Source of the DNA: Vitellaria paradoxa
Taxonomy: Eukaryota; Streptophyta; Magnoliopsida; Ericales; Sapotaceae
Reading direction: 5' to 3'
NCBI GenBank assembly: GCA_019916065.1
Contig: CM034239.1
Coordinates: 48,187,812 to 48,251,811 of the forward strand
DNA: 64,000 nt
Shown: positions 10,242 through 22,113 of the stretch, piece by piece
Numbering within the stretch: the stretch's first letter is position 1
Layout: the number at the start of each line of letters is the position of its first letter
Translations under genes and position numbers: made by a program
The notes under the pieces: model-generated
What the model saw: the letters and a program-made list of their open reading frames with translations, nothing else
Told to the model about the DNA's origin: nothing
Database searches by the model: none

Positions 10242-10514
10242 TTACTTAACAGCGTCTTTCAGTGCTTTACCAGAAACAAATGCCGGCACGTTAGCTGCGG
10301 CGATTTTGATTTCTTTACCGGTCTGCGGGTTGCGGCCAGTACGCTCAGCGCGGTGGTTCACTTTGAAGGTACCGAAACCAACCAGTTGTACAGCATCGCC
10401 TTCTTTCAGAGACTCAGTAATAGCAGCCAGGGTAGATTCCAGAGCAGCTTTAGCCTGCACTTTAGACAGATCAGCCTTGTCCGCAATTACATCAATCAGT
10501 TGAGTCTTGTTCAT
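10242..10514 (-). CDS. hupA: DNA-binding protein HU-alpha
   Basis: 90 residues starting [17 protein letters not shown], essentially identical to enterobacterial HU-alpha. Nucleoid-associated dimer that bends DNA without sequence preference. The beta-arm carries the RNPQTGKEI motif with the DNA-intercalating proline. The start has an AAAGGA ribosome site 6 nt upstream. About 185 bp upstream are free of genes and should carry its promoter. It sits between yjaG and yjaH as in E. coli. Confidence 0.98.
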   Translation of the reverse strand: MNKTQLIDVIADKADLSKVQAKAALESTLAAITESLKEGDAVQLVGFGTFKVNHRAERTGRNPQTGKEIKIAAANVPAFVSGKALKDAVK

Positions 10515-10700
10515 AAGTTATCCTTTCAATGTGTTTATCGCTTGCTAAGCATCGAGTGCGACGAAAATGCCAAAAAAGCACTCTCCTGCATACACGCACC
10601 GATAGCCACTTTTTTTCGCCCCCCAAATGTAGACCAGACGGGGGGCAGAAGGGAAGAGTCGAGGTGCGACAAAACAGGCGTTAAATCACGTTTTGTTGTC

Positions 10701-11291
10701 TCATTGGTTAAAAATTATACCAATATTGCTCTCGCCCGACTCACGTAAGTCCGCACGCAGCCCTTTGATCAGCTCAATGTCACGTTCTTCACACTCTGCC
10801 AGCAGGCGGAAAATTTCCCACTGGATATCCCATTCCTGCTCAACCGCCGGGTTAGCTCGCAGCTCTTCGTCGGTCATTTCACGGCCTTCCTGGGTCATTT
10901 CGAGCATCGCAACGGTCGTAATGGATGCCTTACTGACTTCGATAGCATGCTCCAGGGTTTCGCCACTCAGACGGGAGTGGATCAGCTCACTTAATGCCAC
11001 GCAGGCATCAATGGCCGGATAGACACCGTACAGATCAAAATCATCCGCGGCCGGGATCGCCTCTTCCAGCTTTTCCAGTTGGGAGTCGAAATTCACCTTT
11101 GCGTCTTTGACCGTCAGCGTTTCCCAGATCAAATCCAGAATGCGGCGGTAGATATGACCATCACCAAAGCCCGTCTGCTTACAGAACGCGGCATAGTTGG
11201 GATACATGCGCTCGCACAGGCAAGCCATAAAGGTGACGTGCTGCCAGCTTTCCAGCTTCTCAAGGCGCAGATGGATCGGGTTTTGTAACAT
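10701..11291 (-). CDS. yjaG: DUF416 protein YjaG
   Basis: 196 residues, matching the conserved enterobacterial YjaG family (DUF416). No signal peptide or membrane span is visible; the protein is rich in acidic and alpha-helical segments and should be cytoplasmic. Function is unknown to me. It lies between nfi and hupA in conserved order and is intact, without any frameshift. Confidence 0.92.
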   Translation of the reverse strand: MLQNPIHLRLEKLESWQHVTFMACLCERMYPNYAAFCKQTGFGDGHIYRRILDLIWETLTVKDAKVNFDSQLEKLEEAIPAADDFDLYGVYPAIDACVALSELIHSRLSGETLEHAIEVSKASITTVAMLEMTQEGREMTDEELRANPAVEQEWDIQWEIFRLLAECEERDIELIKGLRADLRESGESNIGIIFNQ

Positions 11292-11332
11292 GATGATGTC
11301 TCGAATCGAAAATTAGCCGCAGTTTACCTGAA

Positions 11333-12004
11333 TCACGGCTGAATTTCCTGCCAACGAACAAAAGCCGGACGCGAGGAAGCGACGGCGTCCGCCCAGCGGG
11401 TTGGCTCCGGTAAACGGTAGCCCTTCATGCAGCGCTGAACCCACGCCAGTGCGCTGTCCATACTCACCCGGTGACCGGTCGCGATAAACAGCGGATTACA
11501 GCGCGCTTTGCTGCGCCAGACCCACGCCAGCTGCTCGCCTTTATGGATAAGCGGCGCCAGCGCACCCGGCTCGGGGGAAAGTGGTTCAAACGCGCCACAC
11601 AGGCGTTTTTTGGCAACGCCAATGGTCGGCACATCCACCAGCAGCCCAAAATGGCTGGCCACGCCTAAACGGCGCGGATGTGAGATACCGTGTCCATCCA
11701 CAAACAGCAGGTCAGGTTTTTGCGAGAGCTGCTCCCATGCTGCCAGCAGCGCGGGATACTCGCGAAAGGAGAGGAAACCCGGAATGTACGGCATAGTGGT
11801 GGCGATACGCGCCACCTTGTACTCAACCAGCTCCAGCGAAGGGTATTTCAGAACCACCATCGCCGCTCGCGTCACTTCACCACCCTGCTCGAATCCGACG
11901 TCCGCTCCGCCAATGTACTGCGGGGGATCCTTATCCAGGCGATCCTCGCGGATCACCGATGAAGCCAGTTCAATTTGCTGAGCGCGTAGCGACGCGAGAT
12001 CCAT
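11333..12004 (-). CDS. nfi: Endonuclease V
   Basis: 223 residues from [13 protein letters not shown]; an upstream in-frame Met would add only two residues. Cuts DNA at the second phosphodiester 3' of deoxyinosine and other deaminated bases. The expected Mg-binding acidic positions are seen in [15 protein letters not shown] and LFVDGHG, and the conserved wedge-region motif PYIPGFLS is present. The start lies 9 bp after the hemE stop, suggesting co-transcription with hemE and nudC. Confidence 0.97.
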   Translation of the reverse strand: MDLASLRAQQIELASSVIREDRLDKDPPQYIGGADVGFEQGGEVTRAAMVVLKYPSLELVEYKVARIATTMPYIPGFLSFREYPALLAAWEQLSQKPDLLFVDGHGISHPRRLGVASHFGLLVDVPTIGVAKKRLCGAFEPLSPEPGALAPLIHKGEQLAWVWRSKARCNPLFIATGHRVSMDSALAWVQRCMKGYRLPEPTRWADAVASSRPAFVRWQEIQP

Positions 12005-12013
12005 AACCACTCC

Positions 12014-13078
12014 TTACTGGTGATACTGGGCAGAAAGCCGATGCACCGCCTCCACAAATACGCCTGCATGCTCTGGCGGAACATCCTGATGAATGCCGTG
12101 GCCGAGGTTAAAGACGTGGCCTTCCCCCTGGCCGAAACCAGAGAGTATAGTCGACACTTCTTCTTCAATGCGGGCTGGCGGTGCATAGAGCATGGACGGG
12201 TCCATATTGCCCTGCAGCGCCACTTTGTCGCCCACGCGACGGCGAGCATCAGCGATATCGGTCGTCCAGTCGAGACCCAATGCATCGCAGCCGGTCGCCG
12301 CCATCGCTTCCAGCCACTGACCGCCACCTTTGGTGAACAGCGTCACCGGCACGCGGCGGCCTTCGTTTTCACGCAGCAGGCCATCAACGATTTTGTGCAT
12401 GTAATACAGGGAGAACTGCTGATAATCGCGCCCGGTCAGTACGCCACCCCAAGTATCGAAAATCATCACTGACTGCGCGCCCGCTTTAATCTGCGCGTTG
12501 AGATAGAGCGTGACGCTCTTCGCCAGCTTGTCCAGCAGCGCATGCAGAGCCATCGGCTCGGCGTACATCATTTTTTTGATCACGGTAAAAGCTTTGCTGC
12601 TGCCACCTTCAACCATGTAAGTTGCCAGCGTCCACGGGCTACCGGAGAAGCCAATCAGCGGCACTTCGCCTTTCAGCTCACGGCGAATGGTGCGCACGGC
12701 GTTCATCACATAGCCCAGTTCGCCTTCCGGATCGGGGATCGGCAGCTTATCCACGTCGGCTTTGCTTTTGATCGGGGAGGTAAAACGCGGGCCTTCGCCG
12801 GTTTCAAAGTACAGGCCAAGGCCCATTGCATCCGGAATGGTCAGAATGTCCGAAAAGAGAATGGCGGCATCCAGCGGGAAGCGGCGCAGCGGCTGGAGCG
12901 TCACTTCACACGCCAGCTCAGCGTTTTTGCACAGCGACATAAAATCACCTGCCTGCGCACGCGTGGCTTTGTACTCTGGCAGATAACGTCCTGCCTGGCG
13001 CATCATCCACACCGGGGTGACATCAACGGGCTGGCGCAGCAGCGCACGCAGATAACGATCGTTCTTCAGTTCGGTCAT
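12014..13078 (-). CDS. hemE: Uroporphyrinogen III decarboxylase
   Basis: 354 residues, the usual enterobacterial length. Decarboxylates the four acetate chains of uroporphyrinogen III to give coproporphyrinogen III in haem synthesis. Both family signatures are present: [15 protein letters not shown] near the N-terminus and [16 protein letters not shown] around residue 145. It lies between nudC and nfi on the same strand, 38 bp after the nudC stop. Confidence 0.98.
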   Translation of the reverse strand: MTELKNDRYLRALLRQPVDVTPVWMMRQAGRYLPEYKATRAQAGDFMSLCKNAELACEVTLQPLRRFPLDAAILFSDILTIPDAMGLGLYFETGEGPRFTSPIKSKADVDKLPIPDPEGELGYVMNAVRTIRRELKGEVPLIGFSGSPWTLATYMVEGGSSKAFTVIKKMMYAEPMALHALLDKLAKSVTLYLNAQIKAGAQSVMIFDTWGGVLTGRDYQQFSLYYMHKIVDGLLRENEGRRVPVTLFTKGGGQWLEAMAATGCDALGLDWTTDIADARRRVGDKVALQGNMDPSMLYAPPARIEEEVSTILSGFGQGEGHVFNLGHGIHQDVPPEHAGVFVEAVHRLSAQYHQ

Positions 13079-13116
13079 TTTTGCAGTTCCTTAAGCGTCA
13101 TGGCCTCAGTGTAACA

Positions 13117-13890
13117 CTACTCATACTCGGCCCGACACATCGCCACGGTATCTTCTATCAGCCGACGCGCCACGGTGCCGGGTGGCGGTAACAGAGGCAA
13201 ATCGTCATAACGATACCAGTTCGCGTCCAGCAGCTCTTTCTGATCGATAACGATCTCACCGCTGTCGTATTCCGCCATAAACGCCGTCATCAGGGACATC
13301 GGGAATGGCCACGGCTGAGACGTTACGTAGCGCAGGTTTTTCACCTTGATCCCGCTCTCTTCCATCACTTCACGCGCTACCGCCTGCTCCAGCGTTTCAC
13401 CCACTTCGACGAAACCGGCAAGAACGGTATAAATGCCGTTGCGATGGCGGGTATGCTGCGCCAGCAGGATAGTATCCTCACGGCGAATGGCGACGATAAT
13501 GCAGGGTGCAATCTGCGGATAGTAACGTTCACGGCAGTGGCCGCAGAGCATTGCCCACTCGGTTTTGCTCGGGTGCATGGTATGGCCGCAGTAGCCGCAG
13601 TATTTATGCGAGCGGTAAAACTCCGCCAGCTGGACGCCGCGCCCCGCCAGCTGGAACAAGCCAACATCCTGATCCAGCACCTGACGAACCGATCCCATCT
13701 CCTGACGGCGAGGCTGTTGGATCAACCACACTGCATCCCCCTGCCATTCACCAATCTTCAGTGCTGGCTGGCCAACAAGATTGAACGCCTCTGCTGCGCC
13801 ATAAGGGATCTCCCCGGCAGGAAGCCATAGTTTTTGTTCGTGACTGACGATCCACCAACCCAGATCTGATTTTTCAATAATACGATCCAT
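13117..13890 (-). CDS. nudC: NADH pyrophosphatase / NAD-RNA decapping hydrolase
   Basis: 257 residues. Cleaves NADH, NAD and NAD-capped RNA 5' ends. A four-Cys zinc site is visible (CGYC...CGHC). The Nudix box follows as [11 protein letters not shown]...REVMEESG. The downstream SQPWPFPMS array marks the NADH-specific subfamily. Divergent from rsd across a 95-bp spacer, exactly as in E. coli. Confidence 0.97.
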   Translation of the reverse strand: MDRIIEKSDLGWWIVSHEQKLWLPAGEIPYGAAEAFNLVGQPALKIGEWQGDAVWLIQQPRRQEMGSVRQVLDQDVGLFQLAGRGVQLAEFYRSHKYCGYCGHTMHPSKTEWAMLCGHCRERYYPQIAPCIIVAIRREDTILLAQHTRHRNGIYTVLAGFVEVGETLEQAVAREVMEESGIKVKNLRYVTSQPWPFPMSLMTAFMAEYDSGEIVIDQKELLDANWYRYDDLPLLPPPGTVARRLIEDTVAMCRAEYE

Positions 13891-13985
13891 ATCTATTGCA
13901 CTACCTTCGCTTCACTGACATGTTGTTAGCATTGTGGTTACATTTTGGATAAGCAGATTCAATTCTCAACCTTGCGGAGTCAACC

Positions 13986-14483
13986 ATGTTAAACCAGCTA
14001 GAAAGCCTGACTGAGCGCGTTAGAGGAAGTAACAAACTGGTGGATCGCTGGCTACATGTACGCAAGCATCTACTCGTGGCTTATTACAATCTGGTCGGTA
14101 TTAAGCCTGGCAAAGAATCGTTTATGCGGCTGAATGAAAAAGCGCTGGATGATTTTTGTCAGAGCCTGGTCGACTACCTGTCCGACGGACATTTCAATAT
14201 TTATGAACGTATTATCCGCGAAATGGAAGGGACAACGCCGTATTTAGCGGCCAGTAAACTCTATCCGCTGCTGGAAGCCAACACCCAGCAGATCATGGAT
14301 TACTACGATTCCACGCTCGAAAATGCCATCGATCACGACAATTATCTTGAGTTCCAGCAGGCGCTTTCCGATCTTGGCGAAGCGCTGGAAGAGCGATTCA
14401 CGCTGGAAGACAGGCTGATCGCCCTCGTCCTGGATAACGGCCTGGATGTGAGTAACGAAGACAACATCGCGCGCCCTGCTTGA
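13986..14483 (+). CDS. rsd: Regulator of sigma D (anti-sigma-70)
   Basis: 165 residues starting MLNQLESLTERVRGSNKLV; all-helical Rsd/AlgQ family. Binds region 4 of sigma-70 in stationary phase and favours alternative sigma factors. A few residues longer than E. coli Rsd at the C-terminus. The start is preceded by a purine-rich GCGGAG. A terminator follows directly, isolating it from the thiamine operon. Confidence 0.95.
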   Translation: MLNQLESLTERVRGSNKLVDRWLHVRKHLLVAYYNLVGIKPGKESFMRLNEKALDDFCQSLVDYLSDGHFNIYERIIREMEGTTPYLAASKLYPLLEANTQQIMDYYDSTLENAIDHDNYLEFQQALSDLGEALEERFTLEDRLIALVLDNGLDVSNEDNIARPA

Positions 14484-14519
14484 GTTCTTAATCGTTAACG
14501 AGTAATTTACAACCATTCG

Positions 14520-14541
14520 CCCCTCTGCGGAGGGGGATTTT
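14520..14541 (+). terminator. rsd terminator
   Basis: CCCCTC-TGCG-GAGGGG, a perfect 6-bp stem, followed by ATTTTT. Lies 37 bp after the rsd stop and directly before the thiamine riboswitch. Confidence 0.85.
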
Positions 14542-14638
14542 TCTTGTCGGAGTGCCCAGCGCTTAAACGCGCGGGCTGAGACCGTTAATTCGGGATCCGC
14601 GGAACCTGATCAGGTTAATACCTGCGAAGGGAACAAGA
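14542..14638 (+). promoter_or_regulatory. TPP riboswitch (thi box) upstream of thiC
   Basis: Contains the diagnostic TPP aptamer strings CTGAGA (14576-14581) and AACCTGATCAGGTTAATACC with GCGAAGGGAACA following. The closing P1 helix is TCTTGT (14542-14547) with ACAAGA (14633-14638). The P3 arm is formed by AGCGC/GCGC-type complementary segments. Bound thiamine pyrophosphate should reduce thiC expression. About 90 nt separate the aptamer from the thiC start. Confidence 0.95.
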
Positions 14639-14725
14639 GTCACACTGCTGTTGTATCGCCCCTGAGGCGATCTTCTCTTGCTTCATCCGTCGTCTGACAA
14701 GCCATGTCCTTCACTTCTGGAATGA

Positions 14726-16623
<1,898 letters not shown>

Positions 16624-16624
<1 letters not shown>

Positions 16625-17259
16625 TGTACCAGCCTGATTTCCCCTCCGTGCCCTTCCGTTTAGGGCTCTATCCGGTGGTGGACAGCGTGGAGTGGATCCA
16701 ACGCCTGCTGGAGGCAGGCGTTCGCACCCTCCAGCTGCGCATCAAGGATAAGCGCGATGAAGAAGTTGAGGCCGACGTTATCGCCGCCATCGCGCTGGGA
16801 CGACGCTACCACGCTCGTCTGTTTATCAACGACTACTGGCGGCTGGCTATTAAGCACCAGGCGTACGGCGTCCATCTGGGTCAGGAAGATCTGGAAACTA
16901 CCGATCTTAACGCTATTCGCAAAGCCGGGCTGCGGCTGGGGGTGTCGACACACGACGATATGGAAATTGACGTGGCACTGGCGGCGCGCCCCTCCTACAT
17001 TGCCCTCGGCCACGTTTTTCCGACGCAAACCAAGCAGATGCCCTCCGCACCACAGGGTTTAACGCAGCTGGCGTTACACGTTAAGCGCCTGACCGATTAC
17101 CCCACCGTTGCCATTGGCGGGATAAGCCTTGAACGCGCCCCTGCGGTACTGGAAACCGGCGTCGGCAGTATCGCCGTCGTCAGCGCGATTACCCAGGCGA
17201 CGGACTGGCAGGCGGCCACGGCACGGCTTTTACAGCTGGCAGGAGCGGGCGATGAATGA
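16624..17259 (+). CDS. thiE: Thiamine phosphate synthase
   Basis: 211 residues starting [19 protein letters not shown] at the ATG that shares one base with the thiC stop; an upstream in-frame extension lies within thiC and is not used. TIM-barrel enzyme that couples HMP-PP to the thiazole phosphate. Motifs QLRIKDK (pyrimidine/diphosphate side), GHVFPTQTK and AIGGI (phosphate binding) are intact. Overlaps thiF by 8 bp, suggesting translational coupling. Confidence 0.97.
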
Positions 17260-18006
17260 CCGCGATTTTATGCGCTACAGCCGTCAAATTCTGCTGGAGG
17301 ATATCGCCATCGACGGGCAGCAAAAGCTGCTCGCCAGCAGGGTGTTGATTGTTGGTCTGGGTGGATTAGGCGCCCCCGCCGCGCTTATCTGGCAGGCGCA
17401 GGTATCGGTACGCTGGTGCTGGCCGACGACGACGAGGTGCACCTCAGCAACCTGCAGCGACAAATCCTCTTCACGACAAAGGACATTAATCAACCCAAAG
17501 CGCAGATTACCCGCCAGAGGCTGAATCAGCTCAACCCGGACATCGAACTGATTGCACTCCAGACGCGGCTGAGCGATGACAATCTGCACCGTGAGGTCGC
17601 CCTGGCCGACGTGGTGCTGGACTGCACTGACAATATGGCGACGCGTCAGGCGATCAACGCCGCCTGCGTGATCAATAACACGCCGCTGATCACCGCCAGC
17701 GCGGTGGGGTTCGGCGGACAGATGATGGTCCTGACGCCCCCCTGGGCGCAGGGCTGCTATCGCTGCCTGTGGCCGGACGATGCCGAGCCCGCACGCAACT
17801 GCCGCACGGCAGGCATTCTTGGCCCGGTAGTCGGAGTGATGGGCACCCTTCAGGCGCTTGAGGCCATCAAGCTGCTCAGCGGCATGGAGACGGAACGTAA
17901 TACGCTGCGGCTGTTCGACGCTCGTTCAGGCGGCTGGCGCCATCTGGCCTTAAACCGCGCCAGCCACTGCCCGGTATGCGGAGGCCGCGATGCGCATTCT
18001 GTTTAA
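17252..18006 (+). CDS. thiF: ThiS adenylyltransferase, one-base deletion
   Basis: E1-like enzyme that adenylates the C-terminus of ThiS for sulfur loading. Starts [14 protein letters not shown]; glycine-rich ATP motif GLGGLGAP; zinc cysteines in CYRCLW and CPVCG. The frame breaks after APAAL: one base is missing near 17384-17385, where TATCTGGCAGGC should follow CTT, and the rest continues in another frame from about 17386 to the stop. The span of 755 bp is one short of 756, so a single deletion fully explains it. With it restored the length would be 251 residues as in E. coli. Probably a sequencing error. Confidence 0.93.
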
Positions 18007-18190
18007 CGATGAGCCGATAAGCTGCGACGACGGGCTGACCATTGCCGCCCTGCTCGATAAGTTACGTCAGCTCAAGCCGGGAACGGCGCTGGCACTCAAT
18101 CAACAGATCCTGCCGCGCGAGCAGTGGGAACATCAGCAGGTCAATGACGGCGACCAGATCCTGCTGTTTCAGGTTATCGCAGGGGGCTGA
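17990..18190 (+). CDS. thiS: Sulfur carrier protein ThiS
   Basis: 66 residues with a ubiquitin-like fold, starting [10 protein letters not shown] and ending in the required Gly-Gly. The C-terminal thiocarboxylate donates sulfur to ThiG. Overlaps the end of thiF by 17 bp and is followed after one base by thiG. Confidence 0.96.
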   Translation: MRILFNDEPISCDDGLTIAALLDKLRQLKPGTALALNQQILPREQWEHQQVNDGDQILLFQVIAGG

Positions 18191-18191
18191 G

Positions 18192-18963
18192 ATGCTACAT
18201 ATTGCCGATAAAATCTTTGATTCACATCTGTTTACCGGAACCGGAAAGTTCGCCTCTCCACAGCTGATGGTAGAGGCCATCCGTGAAAGTGGCAGCCAGC
18301 TGGTGACGCTGGCGATGAAACGCGTGGATCTGCGCCAGCACAACGATGCCATTCTTGCGCCTTTGCTGGAGGCAGGCGTTACGCTCTTGCCCAACACCTC
18401 CGGTGCAAAAACGGCGGAAGAAGCAATTTTCGCCGCACAGCTGGCACGTGAAGCGCTCGGTACCCGCTGGCTGAAGCTGGAAATTCATCCGGATGCCCGC
18501 TGGCTGCTGCCGGACCCGATTGAAACGCTGAAAGCAGCAGAAAAAGCTTGTGCAGCAAGGGTTTACCGTCCTGCCTTACTGCGGGGCGGACCCTGTGCTA
18601 TGTAAGCGTCTGGAAGAGGTCGGCTGTGCCGCCGTGATGCCGCTGGGTGCGCCAATTGGCTCTAATCAGGGTCTCGAAACTCGCGCGATGCTGGAGATCA
18701 TCATTGAACAAGCCACCGTGCCGGTGGTGGTAGATGCGGGGATTGGCGTACCAAGCCATGCCGCGCAGGCGCTGGAGATGGGGGCCGACGCGGTACTGGT
18801 CAATACGGCGATTGCGGTGGCTGACGATCCGGTCATGATGGCGCGCGCGTTCCGCATGGCCGTAGAGGCCGGCTTGCTGGCAAGAGGATCCGGCCCTGGC
18901 TCGCGCAGTTTTCAGGCGCAGGCCACCAGCCCGCTGACCGGTTTTCTGGAGGCTCTCTCATGA
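18192..18963 (+). CDS. thiG: Thiazole synthase, one-base insertion
   Basis: Builds the thiazole phosphate from DXP, dehydroglycine and ThiS thiocarboxylate. Starts [20 protein letters not shown]; the Schiff-base Lys lies in WLKLEIHPD. After ETLKAAE the frame shifts: a run of five A near 18540-18545 should be four. The downstream frame continues [14 protein letters not shown] to the stop. 772 bp is one more than 771, giving 256 residues when corrected, the E. coli length. ATGA overlap with thiH. Confidence 0.93.
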
Positions 18964-20087
18964 GTACGTTTACCGAACGCTGGCGTCAGCTCAACTGGGA
19001 CGATATCGCCCTGCGTATCAACAGCAAAACGGCGGCTGACGTGGAGCGTGCCCTGAATGCCCGTCATCTGACCCGTGAGGACCTGATGGCCCTGCTCTCT
19101 CCGGCGGCCAGCGCGTACCTTGAACCGATGGCGCAGCGCGCTCAGCGCCTTACCCGCCAGCGTTTTGGCAACACGGTAAGCTTCTACGTCCCACTTTATC
19201 TCTCGAACCTGTGCGCCAATGACTGCACCTATTGCGGTTTCTCCATGAGCAACCGCATCAAGCGGAAAACCCTTGATGAAGATGAGATCGCACGTGAGTG
19301 CGCCGCCATTCGTGAAATGGGGTTCGAACATCTTCTGCTGGTCACGGGTGAGCATCAGGGAAAAGTGGGAATGGACTATTTCCGTCAGCACCTTCCGGCG
19401 ATACGTCGCGAGTTTGCGTCGTTGCAGATGGAGGTACAGCCCCTGTCGCAGGATGAGTACGCGGAGTTAAAATCGCTCGGGCTGGATGGGGTCATGGTTT
19501 ACCAGGAAACCTACCACGAGGCAACGTACGCCCGGCACCACCTGAAGGGGAAGAAACAGGATTTCTTCTTCCGGCTGGAGACACCGGACAGGCTGGGCCG
19601 CGCCGGGATCGATAAAATCGGTCTCGGGGCGCTGATTGGGCTCTCCGACAGCTGGCGGGTCGATTGCTACATGGTGGCAGAACATTTGCTGTGGCTCCAG
19701 CAGCACTACTGGCAGAGCCGGTATTCTATCTCTTTCCCCCGCCTGCGACCCTGCGCAGGCGGAATAGAACCGGCATCGCTGATGGATGAGCGTCAGCTGG
19801 TGCAGACTATCTGCGCGTTTCGCCTGCTCGCCCCGGAGGTTGAATTATCGCTTTCAACGCGTGAGTCCCCGGCGTTTCGCGATCGCGTGATCCCGCTGGC
19901 AATTAACAACGTTAGCGCGTTTTCCAAAACACAGCCGGGCGGTTACGCCGACGATCACCCGGAGCTGGAACAGTTTGCACCGCATGACGGGCGACGTCCG
20001 GAGGCAGTCGCCGCCGCCCTGACGGCACAGGGTCTACAGCCGGTCTGGAAAGACTGGGACAGCTGGCTGGGAAGAGCCTCGCAATAA
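18960..20087 (+). CDS. thiH: 2-iminoacetate synthase (tyrosine lyase)
   Basis: 375 residues. Radical-SAM enzyme that cleaves tyrosine to dehydroglycine and p-cresol for ThiG. The CX3CX2C cluster motif is CANDCTYC near residue 85-92. The C-terminal [10 protein letters not shown] region typical of ThiH is present. Last gene of the thiamine operon; the terminator follows about 55 bp later. Confidence 0.97.
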   Translation: MSTFTERWRQLNWDDIALRINSKTAADVERALNARHLTREDLMALLSPAASAYLEPMAQRAQRLTRQRFGNTVSFYVPLYLSNLCANDCTYCGFSMSNRIKRKTLDEDEIARECAAIREMGFEHLLLVTGEHQGKVGMDYFRQHLPAIRREFASLQMEVQPLSQDEYAELKSLGLDGVMVYQETYHEATYARHHLKGKKQDFFFRLETPDRLGRAGIDKIGLGALIGLSDSWRVDCYMVAEHLLWLQQHYWQSRYSISFPRLRPCAGGIEPASLMDERQLVQTICAFRLLAPEVELSLSTRESPAFRDRVIPLAINNVSAFSKTQPGGYADDHPELEQFAPHDGRRPEAVAAALTAQGLQPVWKDWDSWLGRASQ

Positions 20088-20141
20088 CGTTGAAACACGC
20101 TGCAATACGGTAAAAAAGTGTCGAGACGCTACGGAAAGCTA

Positions 20142-20177
20142 AAACCGGACGATTGTCAGCGATTGTCCGGTTTTTTA
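20142..20177 (+). terminator. Terminator of the thiCEFSGH operon
   Basis: AAACCGGAC (20142-20150) pairs with GTCCGGTTT (20165-20173), followed by TTTATT. The loop contains a direct repeat of GATTGTC. It ends the thiamine operon before the inserted diguanylate cyclase gene. Confidence 0.88.
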
Positions 20178-20425
20178 TTGTCACCCGGTCAGCAAGGGAT
20201 GCTGGCCAGGGCGAAAAGCTTCTTCCTCGTTTCGCCCTGCCTCCGATTTCTTGCATAAATGGGGCGGCAAAAACATGGATAAGGAATTTCTTAGTGATTC
20301 TTAAGATAAATCATCTTGCCGAAAATCGTGTTCCGTATAATTCACCGCGAACCGCAGGACAGCGACTATGCTGAGAGGATATCGGCAGACAAAAAATATT
20401 CACCATCAGGATCGATGTACAACTC
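20178..20425 (+). other. Intergenic region before the diguanylate cyclase gene
   Basis: About 250 bp between the thi terminator and the next start. A/T-rich in its second half and likely to hold the promoter of the diguanylate cyclase gene. I see no clear consensus promoter, operator or small RNA. Confidence 0.5.
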
Positions 20426-21967
20426 ATGGCACTTCACAGCAAAAAGCTCTCTTTTACCCGGCCAATCATGCTCAGCTTCGCGGGGATCCTGTGCAGTTTT
20501 GCGCTGATCGCGGTCGTGGTCTCTCTTTCGCAAAGAAAGGATTTCCTTGAGGATTATCACAAGATTAACAGTAACTTCACGCATAACCTGGCGGTTAACT
20601 ATACCGAATCAATCCTGCGTGAAAACGACTATATCCTTGGTCGCTCTGCGATGTACTTTGCCCGCAGCGAGATACTGAATGAGACGCTCAACGTCAACCC
20701 GACGCAAGGGCTGCAGATGTTGATGCATTTGCAAAACCTGATGCCGACCGTGTCATCCATCTCGCTGGCCGACACAGAGGGGCATTATTTACACGCACCA
20801 GAAGCGCCTCCCACGGAAAAGAGTAAAAACGTCGATCCGCGGACGCGCCCGTGGTTTGTCGCGCACGCAGAAGCCAGTATTTTCAGCCATTATACCCATC
20901 ATTATACGGACTACTTTACCGGGCATCCGACAGTTACGCTTTATAAGCCATTGATTTCAACAGAAGGCAGACTCAAGGGAACCCTCGCTTTTCATCTTGA
21001 TTTGACGTCGATGGGGTATACCCTTCGACAAATGGTGGCCCCCGTACAAGGGGAATTCTTCGTCGTCGAACGCGACGGGACCGTCGTGCTGCACCCAGAT
21101 ACCGGCGCCCTGTTCAAAAAGTACGTGAGCGAAGCGCTGATGGACAAAATGACCAGCGGCGAAGGCCATCTTTACGACCGGAAAACCAATGCCTGGTATT
21201 ACTACTACTCTTTCACGAACCCGGACTGGTTTGTTATCTATCGGGTATCTGGCGCAACGCTTACCGATATCACCCGCCACGAAACCACTATCGTTGGCTG
21301 GGGCTTTGCGCTGGCAGCCATCATCATCATTCTCTTCGGTCTTTATCTGCGTCATGCCTCGCGTACCGTATTAATGACCATTATCAATGCGATCAAAACG
21401 GGCGATGTCAGCCAGGCACCGCGTCTGGAAGCGATGCTGAGCCACACGATTCAGTCCAATAAAGAGCGGGAGATGGCGTATGTTCGCCAGGCGACTCACG
21501 ATGCGTTGACCGGCTGCAAAAACCGCCGCGCGTTTGACAATGATGTGGATGAACTGCTGACCGCCCACCAGCCTTTCGCACTGGCGCTGATTGATATCGA
21601 TAACTTCAAATCGATCAACGACACATGGGGACATCTGAGTGGTGACATTGTCCTGCGTAATGTGGCGCGCGAAGGGATCCAGATAATGCAGCCACACAAC
21701 ATCTCGGTCTATCGCTACGGTGGAGAAGAGTTCGCGGTGATCTTCCAGGCCGAGCAGATCGCTGCCGCATTCTCATTGCTTGACGCCTGGCGCACCGCCG
21801 TTGAAAGGCGCGTCTGGCGGGAAGAAAACCTGCACGTTACGTTCAGTGCGGGTCTGGGGGAATGGCACTTCGAATCGCTGGAACAACTGGTGGGAAGTGT
21901 CGATAACGCGCTTTATAGCGCTAAACAGCAGGGAAAAAACCGCATTGTTCGAACAACCGTCGCCTAA
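20426..21967 (+). CDS. Membrane diguanylate cyclase with dCACHE sensor and GGDEF domain
   Basis: 513 residues. A transmembrane helix (about 13-34) is followed by a periplasmic double-CACHE sensor (about 40-285) with the typical DPRTRPWFVAHAE motif, a second helix (about 289-308) and a cytoplasmic GGDEF domain from about 352. DALTG, DIDNFK and RYGGEEF (active-site GGEEF at 432-436) are intact, so it should make cyclic di-GMP from two GTP. No RXXD inhibitory site stands before GGEEF (MQPHN is there instead), so product inhibition through a canonical I-site is unlikely. Not found between thiH and rpoC in E. coli. The PTS genes follow 146 bp later on the same strand. Ligand unknown. Confidence 0.92.
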   Translation: MALHSKKLSFTRPIMLSFAGILCSFALIAVVVSLSQRKDFLEDYHKINSNFTHNLAVNYTESILRENDYILGRSAMYFARSEILNETLNVNPTQGLQMLMHLQNLMPTVSSISLADTEGHYLHAPEAPPTEKSKNVDPRTRPWFVAHAEASIFSHYTHHYTDYFTGHPTVTLYKPLISTEGRLKGTLAFHLDLTSMGYTLRQMVAPVQGEFFVVERDGTVVLHPDTGALFKKYVSEALMDKMTSGEGHLYDRKTNAWYYYYSFTNPDWFVIYRVSGATLTDITRHETTIVGWGFALAAIIIILFGLYLRHASRTVLMTIINAIKTGDVSQAPRLEAMLSHTIQSNKEREMAYVRQATHDALTGCKNRRAFDNDVDELLTAHQPFALALIDIDNFKSINDTWGHLSGDIVLRNVAREGIQIMQPHNISVYRYGGEEFAVIFQAEQIAAAFSLLDAWRTAVERRVWREENLHVTFSAGLGEWHFESLEQLVGSVDNALYSAKQQGKNRIVRTTVA

Positions 21968-22113
21968 TTTTCTCTCCTCCCGTCAGAATTGTAACCGGTT
22001 TCAGGAAAATGCCGTTTTCTTTGTGATGCCTGACACACAATCGCGGTAAAGCGGTTGTTGAAGCGGTCTGCACGGGATAATTATCAATAAACACATGTAG
22101 ATCGAGGCTGATT

